The notes under the pieces: model-generated
What the model was told of the DNA's origin: nothing
Databases searched by the model: none
The model's input: the letters and a program-made list of their open reading frames with translations, nothing else
Program-made: the position numbers and the translations under genes
NCBI GenBank assembly: GCA_013178285.1
Contig: JABLXD010000001.1
Span: 62,001-126,000 of the forward strand
Length of the DNA: 64,000 nt
From: Methanofastidiosum sp.
GTDB taxonomy: Archaea; Methanobacteriota_B; Thermococci; Methanofastidiosales; Methanofastidiosaceae
Direction of reading: 5' to 3'
Shown here: piece after piece, positions 8,779-15,995 of the stretch
How the letters are laid out: the number at the start of each line of letters is the position of its first letter
How positions within the stretch are numbered: the stretch's first letter is position 1

Positions 8779-9666
8779 ATTGAAGAATCTAATTTTAATA
8801 TTGCAAAATTAATATCAGAGTATAATATAGGCTACAAAGATGAATTTTTGATAAAAAAAGAAGACTTGTTTGGAAATAAAGAAAAGATTCTCAAGGATAA
8901 CACTCAAGCTATCTTATTTATGTTTAAATATATTTTTTATCAAGGGAGATCTGATAAAACTTCATATAATTTTAGAAAAAAAGCCGAAACTGTATTAAAT
9001 AATTATAATTGGAAGACAAAAAAGATAAAAAAAAGGATATATTCAAATTCTTTAAAAGAGAAAGAACGTTATAAACTACTGGACCCCGAATATAAAGATT
9101 TACTAAATAAATTAAAAAACGAGGGAGTTAATAAGCAAAGAGATCGCTATATGGTCGTAGATTTAATCAATTTTATTCAAAGTAACTGTGAAGATTATAA
9201 TATTATGGGGTATATAATTGAAAATATTAAATCAGGTGAAATAAAGAAAGTATATAGTGAATTGGATAGTATAATCTCAATAGGCCATAAAATAGCTTCT
9301 TTTATTCTAAGAGATATAGTTTATATATATAATTTAGAAGATGAATATCTAAAATCTGACGAATATGCATTTGTTTTTCCTTTGGATACTTGGGTTGTAA
9401 AGGTATCCAATAGTATAGGTATTTTAACAGAGAAAGAAAAAAAGCAATTAAAAAACTTAAATGGACTTCCAGATAACACAAAATTATCCCTATCTGCCTC
9501 AATTGCTGAAAGATTAAACACTAACGAAATAAATCCAATTCATTACAATCAAGGTGCATGGTATTTTGGTTCATGGATCGGGAATATTGGTCAGTCAGAA
9601 AAATTCGGGGACTTCATCAAGTATTTATTAAGTAAAAATATTAGTGTAAAAGATATGGAAAGATAG
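8779..9666 (+). CDS. HhH-GPD-like DNA glycosylase superfamily protein, apparent ATT start
   Basis: About 295 residues. Counting from the first internal TTG (8848), a helix-hairpin-helix loop SIGHKIASFILRDI places K148, and FPLDTWV places D180, the Lys/Asp pair that defines base-excision glycosylase/lyases such as OGG1 and AGOG. A late INPIHYNQGAWYFGS block also fits. A strong GGAGGGG (8765-8771) precedes three ATT codons (8773, 8776, 8779) and the frame EESNFNIAKLISEYN; no ATG, GTG or TTG exists between the upstream stop at 8731 and 8848, so ATT initiation is inferred. Very AT-rich. It lies directly after herA and before a nuclease-like gene, suggesting recognition of modified or damaged DNA. 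Confidence 0.65.
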   Translation: MEESNFNIAKLISEYNIGYKDEFLIKKEDLFGNKEKILKDNTQAILFMFKYIFYQGRSDKTSYNFRKKAETVLNNYNWKTKKIKKRIYSNSLKEKERYKLLDPEYKDLLNKLKNEGVNKQRDRYMVVDLINFIQSNCEDYNIMGYIIENIKSGEIKKVYSELDSIISIGHKIASFILRDIVYIYNLEDEYLKSDEYAFVFPLDTWVVKVSNSIGILTEKEKKQLKNLNGLPDNTKLSLSASIAERLNTNEINPIHYNQGAWYFGSWIGNIGQSEKFGDFIKYLLSKNISVKDMER

Positions 9667-9794
9667 AAATTTAGAAATTAATTTACTCATTTCTCTATTA
9701 CTTGTAAATCTCTCTAATTCTATTTTGGAAAACGATTACCAAAACCTTAAATATAGATTAACAAAATTTTATTGGTCGAAAAATAGGTGGTAAT

Positions 9795-10418
9795 ATGTTT
9801 TCTCTTGAAGGTATAATGTCAGAGTTAAGTAAAGAGCGCCGAATATTTCACTCAGAAGCTGATTTCCAACATGCTCTTGCTATGAAAATCTCTAAGATTT
9901 ATCCTAAATTAAATATAAGGGTAGAATACAATCCATGGGGAGAGGAAGATAATCAACATATAGATCTTTGGATAATTGATAAACAAGAAGAGTTCGCTAT
10001 TGAATTAAAATACAAAAAGAGACAAATTCTATACGAAGAAAACGGTGAAAAATTCATTTTAAACAGCCAACATGCGCAGGATATAGCAAGGTATGATTTT
10101 TGTAAGGATATTAAAAAACTCGAATCAATAAAGAGTAATAAAGATAATTTTACTAAATACGTCATATTTTTAACTAACGATCATCTGTACTGGGATTTAT
10201 CAAATTACAACACTAATGATGATAATTTTAGGATCCACGATGGGAAGGAGTTAACTGGAACCCTGAAGTGGCACTTGAATGCTTCTGAAGGTACTAAAAA
10301 TAATAGGGATGAAGATATCTCTTTGAATGGCAAGTACAAATTAAAATGGAATGACTACTCAGATATACCTAATCAAAAGAACGGCAAGTTCAGGTATCTC
10401 TTAGTCAAAACTAGTTAA
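9795..10418 (+). CDS. PD-(D/E)XK nuclease-like protein
   Basis: The 207-residue chain contains a restriction-endonuclease-fold signature: E21 in the first helix (FHSEADFQHALAMKI), D57 in HIDLWI and E70-L-K72 in FAIELKYK, the classical E...D...ExK metal site. The C-terminal half is Asn/Asp-rich and could bind target or partner. It is probably a DNA endonuclease; substrate unknown, and no methyltransferase partner is adjacent. The ATG at 9795 follows GGTGG; an internal ATG at 9816 is possible. It abuts the repeat-protein gene by one base, so they form a transcription unit behind nurA-herA-glycosylase. Confidence 0.72.
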   Translation: MFSLEGIMSELSKERRIFHSEADFQHALAMKISKIYPKLNIRVEYNPWGEEDNQHIDLWIIDKQEEFAIELKYKKRQILYEENGEKFILNSQHAQDIARYDFCKDIKKLESIKSNKDNFTKYVIFLTNDHLYWDLSNYNTNDDNFRIHDGKELTGTLKWHLNASEGTKNNRDEDISLNGKYKLKWNDYSDIPNQKNGKFRYLLVKTS

Positions 10419-10428
10419 AGTGACCAAT

Positions 10429-11367
10429 ATGCCCTATGAGTATGACAAGCACGGCTTTAATAAAAATGGCATCCATAAGGATACCGGGACTAGATTTAAT
10501 CCTTCAGGCCACGACATAGATGGCTATGATGAAAGAGGGTTTAATGCCTTCCTAAAACACAAGGACACAGGTACTGAGTACGATACAGATGGTTTTGACT
10601 TTTCTGGGTGGAATAAAGAAGGGATACACAAGTACACCAGAACTAAATTTGACAAAGACGGCCACGACAAGAGGGGCTTTGACAAGGAGGGCATTAACTT
10701 TCACACAGGGACGAGATTTGACAGTTTTGGCCTTGACATAGATTTTTGTGACGAATATGGATTTATTTTTCATGAGATCCACAGAGATACTGGAACTCGC
10801 TACGATCCGGATGGGTACGACTTCTTTGGGTGGAGCAAGGAAGGTATTAACAGGGACACAAAGACAAAGTACAATAAGCTAGGCTATGACATAGATGGCT
10901 ATGATCCTAATGGCTTTAACAGAAAAGGGATTCACAAAGGCACCAATACCAGATACAATAAAGAAGGGTATGATCTAGAAGGGTTTGACAGAAAGGGAAT
11001 CCACATAGATACAGGCGCATGTTTTGATTTGTTTGGGTATGATAAGAAAGGTTATGACAGAAAAGGCTTTGATAAAAAAGGCTTTGACATGGAGGGCATC
11101 CACAGAGACACAAATACCAAATATGATAAAATGGGGTTTGATAAAGAAGGCTTGCACATGAAAACACTGTTGCCTTACAATTCAGAAGGATACGACCAAG
11201 ACGGGTTTGATATTGGGAAATTTGATAGACTTGGCTTTGATAGGGAAGGTGTCAACATATTCACAGGGACAAAGTACGGCCCTGACGGTTTTGATATGAA
11301 TGGCCTTAACTACGAAGGAAAGTCAAGAGAAGAGATAGAAGCAGAGGATGATGACCCGCATAGATAA
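10429..11367 (+). CDS. Tandem-repeat protein, 11 units of a GIHxDTGTxYxxxGYDxxGFD type
   Basis: About 312 residues made almost wholly of 22-35-residue repeats. Each unit has a G-(I/V/L)-(H/N)-x-x-T-x-T-x-(Y/F) segment followed by one to four short (Y/F)-D-x-x-G-(Y/F/W) turns. I count eleven copies of the T-x-T-x-aromatic core, beginning GIHKDTGTRF and ending GVNIFTGTKY, then an acidic tail. Regular Gly/Asp/aromatic turns suggest a beta-solenoid or calcium/ligand-binding rod. No signal peptide or membrane segment. A GTG at 10420 is possible, but GTGA there fits as ribosome site for the ATG at 10429. Codon use is visibly more GC-rich than the nuclease gene just upstream, implying a different history. 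Confidence 0.78.
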   Translation: MPYEYDKHGFNKNGIHKDTGTRFNPSGHDIDGYDERGFNAFLKHKDTGTEYDTDGFDFSGWNKEGIHKYTRTKFDKDGHDKRGFDKEGINFHTGTRFDSFGLDIDFCDEYGFIFHEIHRDTGTRYDPDGYDFFGWSKEGINRDTKTKYNKLGYDIDGYDPNGFNRKGIHKGTNTRYNKEGYDLEGFDRKGIHIDTGACFDLFGYDKKGYDRKGFDKKGFDMEGIHRDTNTKYDKMGFDKEGLHMKTLLPYNSEGYDQDGFDIGKFDRLGFDREGVNIFTGTKYGPDGFDMNGLNYEGKSREEIEAEDDDPHR

Positions 11368-11368
11368 G

Positions 11369-11821
11369 TTAAGGCTCCAAATGAAAAGCGTCAGAAGCCC
11401 AAACACCTAGAGCTCTTTTGAAGCAGCCTATCGCTCTATTTAGGTTCTTTTCTCTATCGACAAATTGGCTTAGATTCAGGTAAGCATTTCCAAGATTGTA
11501 GTAAGACATGGCATTATATTCAGGGTAATCTTCAACTGGGTTTCTAGATACAGCTTCATCCAGATATTCAATTGATTTTAGTAGAGTGGATGTAGAATTA
11601 TCTTTTATTGGGAAAAGCATGTATGCAATGCCGAGCTGATTTATAAGGCCAGTCGCATCATCCCTGTACCCAGATTCAGTCAAAACTTTTAGTGCATTTT
11701 CCATTAGCTCAATAGCTTCAGGGAACTTTCCTTCGGCTACAAGTTTTGACCCTTCTTCCCAGTTCTTAATTGCTAGCTTTACTTCCTCTCTTTGATCCTC
11801 AACTAGTTTAGTTAGTGACAT
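11369..11821 (-). CDS. Small TPR-like helical protein
   Basis: About 150 residues (MSLTKLVEDQREEVKLAIKN) with TPR-like helix pairs: EEGSKLVAEGKFPEAIELMENAL, an unpaired middle, and AMSYYNLGNAYLNLSQF near the C-terminus. The start at 11821 has GTGAT 5 bases upstream; an ATG at 11836 would add five residues. It follows the archaemetzincin-like gene by a short gap on the same strand, and is convergent with the repeat-protein gene with one base between the stops. Scaffold-like; partner not known. Confidence 0.72.
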   Translation of the reverse strand: MSLTKLVEDQREEVKLAIKNWEEGSKLVAEGKFPEAIELMENALKVLTESGYRDDATGLINQLGIAYMLFPIKDNSTSTLLKSIEYLDEAVSRNPVEDYPEYNAMSYYNLGNAYLNLSQFVDREKNLNRAIGCFKRALGVWASDAFHLEP

Positions 11822-11843
11822 AAAATCACATGACATTATTAAA

Positions 11844-12449
11844 TTAGAAAAATAACTTCTCCAAACAGTCCTTGCAGTAGGCCTTATTCCTATTATCGAT
11901 ATCCTTTACATCTTTAGCAATGTTCATAGCACATCCTGGAGTGTTACATGCTTCAAGCCCAAACAGGTATCCAAAAACATGCAACGCTTCCTTTATTGTC
12001 TCGTCCTTTTTTAGAGAAGTGTCTTTACGGCTGTCCTTTAAGTTAGCTGTTGAAACTATTCCAATGTCGCCACCCTTCTCAGCTTCGCCGAATAGAATCC
12101 CATCGTGGCCCTCCCTGTAAATGTCGAAATCTGTGAGCATTATTATTTTAAGAAAGTTAGGTGATTTGACTATTTTACTTGTATCTTCCATTCTTTGCCT
12201 GCCGAAAAGGAAAAGAGCATTGGTACTGTATTTGCCCACTCTGGGATTATAGGCAGTGCTCGGGATATTGTAATTAAATATCCTCTCCTCTGAGTCTTTA
12301 CTTTGAGAAGGTAAACTGAAAAAACATTTTGCTTCAATTCCAACTGCATCATATACTAGTTTTTGGAATTCCTCCTTGAAGCTACGCAAGAACTCTTCAT
12401 CTAAATTCCCTATCGACACAAGCCTGATATTAAGCTTAGAATATACCAT
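11844..12449 (-). CDS. Archaemetzincin-like protein with degenerate protease site
   Basis: The 201-residue chain has the archaemetzincin length and its ending EALHxFGxLFGLxxC....CxM...CxxC. Family members carry HExxHxxGxxHC, binding catalytic zinc, plus a four-Cys structural zinc site. Here the catalytic stretch reads HVFGYLFGLEAC: Glu is Val, the second His is Tyr and the third His is Ala, so only one ligand remains. The structural cysteines (CNTPGCAM and CKDC, 16 residues apart) are intact. The fold should be retained without peptidase activity, implying a binding role. It lies upstream of the small TPR gene on the same strand. Start ATG at 12449. Confidence 0.82.
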   Translation of the reverse strand: MVYSKLNIRLVSIGNLDEEFLRSFKEEFQKLVYDAVGIEAKCFFSLPSQSKDSEERIFNYNIPSTAYNPRVGKYSTNALFLFGRQRMEDTSKIVKSPNFLKIIMLTDFDIYREGHDGILFGEAEKGGDIGIVSTANLKDSRKDTSLKKDETIKEALHVFGYLFGLEACNTPGCAMNIAKDVKDIDNRNKAYCKDCLEKLFF

Positions 12450-12555
12450 GACTTAAGATAAGCGCTAGAGCTATAAAAGAGTTATTGGGAGACATTTTTC
12501 CTATATTTAAGAACATTAAAAAAATAGGGAAAAGATAGTATCTAACAAATGATCC

Positions 12556-13365
12556 TCACTTCGCCCCAGTAAATATAAAATACCCAAATGAATCTCCTTT
12601 AAGCTCATCCTGGAACCTCTTCACAAACTTTAGCATCGGGCGCATCTTCCGCCTAAGATCCCTATTTATCGCCATATGGTAAAGCACTCTAATCGATATC
12701 ATTATCTTCTCAGCAAATGAATAGTCTCTTACAAAAATATCTTCATAGTAGTCATCTATCTTTATATTATTAAATCCGGCTTCCTTGAAGATATTCTCCC
12801 ACTCTTTAAGGGTCCTGATATCAGTTTCTGGCCCAATAATATTGGACATTATCATGATATTCTTCATCTCTTGATAAAATTCTGGGTCTAAAGACTCCTT
12901 CATGAATAGGTCAAGTGTGGCAACTTTTCCGCCTTTCTTTAAAACTCTCCTATACTCCTCTAAGACCATTACAGGGTCGCTGACCAAGGCTGTTATTGCC
13001 TCCCCATAGACTATGTCAAAGGAACTATCGACAAATGGAAGGCTCTCTGCACTTGCCCTCTCAAAACTAACATTAGCCAGATTTAATTTTTCTGATTCAT
13101 CTCTTGCGAGCTCTATAAGTATCTCTGATAGGTCCACCCCAACTATCTCACAGTCAAATTTTTGGGCCACATATCTAGTTATGTAACCTGTGGAGCAGCC
13201 GACCTCCAATATCCTTGGTTTCCCCATCTCTTTGATATCCAATAGCTCAATTAACCTATCAGTTCCCTTCCAGCCGCCGAATGTTGGCGAGGTCATGGCA
13301 CCAATATAGCCCTGGAACTCATAGAGCCCAATCTTTCCAATTTCTTGATTAGTTAACTTTCTCAT
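12556..13365 (-). CDS. SAM-dependent class I methyltransferase
   Basis: The 269-residue enzyme has the class I order: motif I ILEVGCSTGYITRYVA (about 52-67), acidic loop VGVDLSE, motif II-like SFDIVYGEAIT and post-motif KKGGKVATLDLFM. It resembles UbiE/COQ5 and Methyltransf_11 enzymes acting on small molecules or lipids. The C-terminal helical stretch (MISIRVLYHMAINRDLRRKMRPML) may cover the substrate. No signal peptide. It stands alone between divergent or spaced neighbours, so the substrate cannot be inferred. Confidence 0.85.
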   Translation of the reverse strand: MRKLTNQEIGKIGLYEFQGYIGAMTSPTFGGWKGTDRLIELLDIKEMGKPRILEVGCSTGYITRYVAQKFDCEIVGVDLSEILIELARDESEKLNLANVSFERASAESLPFVDSSFDIVYGEAITALVSDPVMVLEEYRRVLKKGGKVATLDLFMKESLDPEFYQEMKNIMIMSNIIGPETDIRTLKEWENIFKEAGFNNIKIDDYYEDIFVRDYSFAEKIMISIRVLYHMAINRDLRRKMRPMLKFVKRFQDELKGDSFGYFIFTGAK

Positions 13366-13455
13366 TCCAACATAATAATGGAATTTATCATATAAATAGT
13401 TAGTGCAGATTATCTACTAAAAGTTAAAAAAATAATTTAATTAAGATAATGAGGT

Positions 13456-13746
13456 CTACTCTATCTCGCACTTTGTAGGCTTTTTTGAGAAGAACTTCTT
13501 AGTCATGCAGACCATCCAGTTCCAGTGCAAGAGGAAGTGGAGTACCATCAAGATTACCATAAGAAGGCCAATGTACTCGTGGAAGAAGTTCCAGGAGTTC
13601 TTTGTTACTCCAAAGAAGGTCTGGTATCCGCCCTGCCTAACACCACTTTCAAAAAAGAAGAATAGGATTACGCCCGTTATCCCTACGATTATTAAGGACA
13701 ATGTCATCAAGACATCGACAATATAATTGGTATCTGCTCTTTTCAT
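13456..13746 (-). CDS. DUF4405-type membrane protein
   Basis: The 96-residue protein has two transmembrane helices (about 8-29 and 54-76). The second carries HEYIG and HFLLHWNW histidines typical of DUF4405/cytochrome b561-like proteins, which may ligate haem and pass electrons across the membrane. The tail is basic and ends outside the helices (FFSKKPTKCEIE). It is a single gene with its own promoter, divergent from the DUF2202 gene. Redox partners are not in the window. Confidence 0.75.
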   Translation of the reverse strand: MKRADTNYIVDVLMTLSLIIVGITGVILFFFFESGVRQGGYQTFFGVTKNSWNFFHEYIGLLMVILMVLHFLLHWNWMVCMTKKFFSKKPTKCEIE

Positions 13747-13853
13747 ATAATCACAGGATTTATGAATATATATTATCTAATAAAGTTTAGCTTTCTTATA
13801 ATTAGTAAGACACACTTAAATAATATAAAAAATAATACAAATAAGGCGGTCAA

Positions 13854-14549
13854 ATGAAAAAGAGTAATTACTACATAGCCATAGTTATAGTATTAATTTT
13901 AGTGCTCATAGGAAGCTACTATTTTTTATCGATGGGTAAACCTTCAGAGATAGCAACTGTCACCCAAGAAGGCTACACCTCGATTAATACAGAAAATCTG
14001 GAACAGAGTATCCCAACTACACAGAGTTTGACCTTAACAGATGCTGAAAAAGAAGACCTGCTCTACATGAGGGAAGAGGAAAAGCTTGCAAGGGACGTAT
14101 ACATTAAGCTCTATGAAAAATGGAATGTCCCCATATTCAGCAATATATCAAACTCAGAGCAGACACACACTGATTCTGTAAAGTTTCTAATTGATAGGTA
14201 TGGCCTAAACGATCCATCTGTAAATGAGGTTGGAAAGTTTACAAACAATGACCTTCAGGCCCTCTATGACTCACTAATAGAAAAGGGAAGCAACTCCTTG
14301 GAAGATGCTTTGGTAGTCGGCGCAACTGTTGAAGAGGTGGACATAATCGATTTGAAAGAAGCAATTTCACATACAGACAAAGCTGACATAAAGACGGTAT
14401 ACGAAAATCTAATGAAGGGCTCAAGGAACCACTTGAGGTCATTTGTGTCCAACATGAAATCCAGGGGCTACAGCTACATCCCGCAGTACCTTGCCCAAGA
14501 AGAGTTTGACGAGATAGTAAACAGCCAGATAGAAACAGGAAAAAATTAA
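13854..14549 (+). CDS. Membrane-anchored DUF2202 (ferritin-like) protein
   Basis: The 231-residue protein opens with a lipobox-free signal or anchor helix (residues about 6-26, YIAIVIVLILVLIGSYYFL) and a Ser/Thr-rich linker. Then comes a DUF2202 domain (about 60-225) with REEEKLARDVYIKLYEKW and SEQTHTDSVKFLIDRYG, the paired E/H helices that suggest a ferritin-like four-helix bundle. Family function is unproven, possibly metal binding or oxidative-stress protection outside the cell. It is divergent from the DUF4405 gene, sharing a promoter region with a TATA-like AAATAATATAAAAAAT. Confidence 0.85.
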   Translation: MKKSNYYIAIVIVLILVLIGSYYFLSMGKPSEIATVTQEGYTSINTENLEQSIPTTQSLTLTDAEKEDLLYMREEEKLARDVYIKLYEKWNVPIFSNISNSEQTHTDSVKFLIDRYGLNDPSVNEVGKFTNNDLQALYDSLIEKGSNSLEDALVVGATVEEVDIIDLKEAISHTDKADIKTVYENLMKGSRNHLRSFVSNMKSRGYSYIPQYLAQEEFDEIVNSQIETGKN

Positions 14550-14658
14550 TTTTATTTTTTAATTTTATTATTATAGATCACCTCATCTTACTATTTTTTG
14601 ACCGATCATATCTTTTAGTTTCCCATCTTAATCGGTAAAACTTTAATGAGGGGCATTC

Positions 14659-14680
14659 ATATTAACGGATCCGTTAATAT
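14659..14680. repeat. 22-bp perfect palindrome
   Basis: The sequence is self-complementary over all 22 bases, centred on GGATCC (left arm ATATTAACGG). It is the first of three dyads packed between the DUF2202 gene and the toxin-antitoxin nest. With no loop, protein binding is more likely than an RNA hairpin. Confidence 0.7.
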
Positions 14681-14689
14681 TCCCAACTT

Positions 14690-14721
14690 CTATTAAAAGA
14701 AAAGGCCTTTTTCTTTAATAG
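14690..14721. repeat. 32-bp imperfect inverted repeat
   Basis: The arms CTATTAAAAGAAAAGG and CCTTTTTCTTTAATAG pair except at two neighbouring positions, meeting at GGCC. As RNA it would be a long hairpin followed by an A-rich stretch. It shares the TTCTATTAAA word with the next repeat. Confidence 0.65.
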
Positions 14722-14726
14722 AAACT

Positions 14727-14765
14727 AATTCTATTAAAAAATAATCGAAAATTTTTAATAGAATT
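14727..14765. repeat. 14-bp perfect inverted repeat
   Basis: AATTCTATTAAAAA (14727-14740) is the exact reverse complement of 14752-14765, with an 11-nt loop. Together with the preceding repeat this gives four alternating copies of the word TTCTATTAAA in 80 bp, a pattern seen in multi-site operators and in ends of mobile elements. Confidence 0.7.
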
Positions 14766-14817
14766 AGCCCTAATAAAAGAGATTTAAGATAATAAAGAGG
14801 CCCTGACTTAAAATAAG

Positions 14818-14837
14818 TGGCCCTAAAAATAGATTAT
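14818..14837 (+). repeat. Short interspersed repeat, copy 1 (TGGCCCTAAAAATAGATTAT)
   Basis: This 20-mer recurs exactly at 15470-15489. A partial copy (TGGCCCTAAAATA) is at 16428-16440 and a near copy in reverse orientation is at 22573-22589. All are intergenic. Their role is unknown; it could be a transcription element or the scar of a small mobile unit. Confidence 0.6.
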
Positions 14838-14935
14838 ATTCTCTTTGTCCATATAAAATGTGCTTCAACTGCTCTTAAAAATCAATAAAGTTTTATATAT
14901 ACGAATATAGTATAATTGTTAAATGGGTGAGATTC

Positions 14936-15106
14936 TTGCAAGTTGAAGAGATTTTTGATAAAAAACTGCACAAACTAGAAGTACGGATAAACAAACTAGA
15001 GGACATAATGATAGACGCATTGAAATCAAACAATATCTTTGCCCTTGATCCTGAACTAAAAGAAATATGGGACAATGAAGAAGATGACCTCTGGGACAAT
15101 CTTTAG
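14936..15106 (+). CDS. Antitoxin of a MazEF/PemIK-type pair (56 residues, TTG start)
   Basis: The TTG at 14936 is preceded by GGTGAG (14926-14931) at 4-5 bases, a better start than the in-frame GTG at 14927. The product (MQVEEIFDKKLHKLEV then RINKLEDIMIDALKS) is a coiled-coil-like helix followed by an acidic tail ending LWDNL. Such small helical, acidic-tailed proteins are typical antitoxins whose tail blocks the toxin. It overlaps the MazF-like gene by 23-32 bases, so the two are cotranslated. A TATA-like TTTTATATA lies near 14891-14899. Confidence 0.72.
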   Translation: MQVEEIFDKKLHKLEVRINKLEDIMIDALKSNNIFALDPELKEIWDNEEDDLWDNL

Positions 15107-15443
15107 GCAGAGAGAAATAGTATTGGGACTATTTCCATTTGACGATAAAAAAGAGTTTAAGAAGAGGCCTTGCATTATCATTTCTAATGAAAAATATAAT
15201 CTAAGTCATACTACTGTTATTGCCATTCCTATCACAAGCAAAATAAGGAATTTTGAAGATGGTATGATTCTTGAAGATAAAGATCTGGAAGAAGGTTACT
15301 TAGTCAAGAAAAGTGAAATTTTGCCTTTCAAGATATTTACTATTAACAAATCTCTGATGTTAAAAAGTATTGGCCTAATAAATATAGATAAGGCCAAAGA
15401 GATAGAATCAATTATTTCTAAAATGATCGAGATCAATATTTAG
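15084..15443 (+). CDS. MazF/PemK-family mRNA interferase toxin
   Basis: The product (MTSGTIFRQREIVLGLFPF) has the PemK/MazF SH3-like barrel: the opening strand after GTIFRQREIV, the RPCIIISN strand with the conserved Arg-Pro, VIAIPITSK, and the closing GLINIDKAKEIE helix. Family members cleave mRNA at short motifs and are blocked by the cognate antitoxin encoded just upstream with overlap. An ATG at 15075 would add three residues. About 119 residues, normal for the family. Confidence 0.85.
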   Translation: MTSGTIFRQREIVLGLFPFDDKKEFKKRPCIIISNEKYNLSHTTVIAIPITSKIRNFEDGMILEDKDLEEGYLVKKSEILPFKIFTINKSLMLKSIGLINIDKAKEIESIISKMIEINI

Positions 15444-15469
15444 AGCTGACATGACTATTTTTAATTATT

Positions 15470-15489
15470 TGGCCCTAAAAATAGATTAT
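15470..15489 (+). repeat. Short interspersed repeat, copy 2
   Basis: Exact second copy of the 20-mer at 14818-14837, 27 bases after the MazF stop. The two copies bracket the antitoxin/MazF pair, as if it had been inserted or duplicated with this unit. Confidence 0.6.
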
Positions 15490-15555
15490 TAAAACAGGAA
15501 GATATTTTAACTTTGAAGCATCTACTTAATAAGTCAATTTGTAGGATTTGATTGA

Positions 15556-15750
15556 ATGAAACAGGTAAAAATTATAGTTGAGAAACATGTTGACGGATAT
15601 GTTGCTTATCCTATTGGCCTAAAGGGTGCAGTAGTCGGTGAAGGGAATACTTACGAAGAAGCTCTAGCAGATGTTAAATCTGCAATTGAATTCCACCTCA
15701 AAACATTTATTAAGGGCGCTTTTGTTGAAGAGGGCATTCATCTTTTATAG
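15556..15750 (+). CDS. HicB-like (UPF0150) small protein
   Basis: The 64-residue product has the partial RNase H-like HicB fold: VKIIVEKHVDGYVAYPIGLKGAVVGEGNTYEEALADVKSAIEFHL. HicB proteins usually neutralise HicA, but there is no HicA gene next to this one; the neighbour is a convergent RelE-type gene whose end overlaps by 13 bases. It also lacks a C-terminal DNA-binding extension. It may be an orphan antitoxin or a protein with another role. Confidence 0.75.
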   Translation: MKQVKIIVEKHVDGYVAYPIGLKGAVVGEGNTYEEALADVKSAIEFHLKTFIKGAFVEEGIHLL

Positions 15751-15995
15751 ACTACGCTTCTCCTGTTTATTGAGAATACAACTATACTGTCTTTTTCAAT
15801 TATATACAAAATCCGGTAATCCCCAACCCGTATCCTGTATGCGCTCTGCTTCAAGCTGACAAGCTTTCTAGCATCAGGAGGCATGGGATCATTTTCAAGC
15901 TTCTCAAGTTTGTCTATTATTCGGTAGGCGGTATCTTTATCTAACTTTTCAAGAAACTTAAGTGCATGCTTTTCTAATAGAATAGTACGGGACAT
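15738..15995 (-). CDS. RelE/ParE-superfamily toxin
   Basis: The 85-residue product carries the RelE fold: LLEKHALKFLEKLDKDTAYRIIDKLEKLENDP, then the core strands SAYRIRVGDYRILYIIEKDSIVVFSI and the terminal R-R-S-V-V-Y-K-R. RelE toxins cleave mRNA on the ribosome; the basic residues and terminal Tyr fit. It starts directly after the TGA of the upstream antitoxin, the normal antitoxin-toxin order. Confidence 0.87.
   Translation of the reverse strand: MSRTILLEKHALKFLEKLDKDTAYRIIDKLEKLENDPMPPDARKLVSLKQSAYRIRVGDYRILYIIEKDSIVVFSINRRSVVYKR

Noticed and set aside
9302-9521. Reverse-strand frames inside the glycosylase-like gene
   Set aside because: They have no ribosome site, no protein-like composition and lie fully under a gene with conserved motifs.
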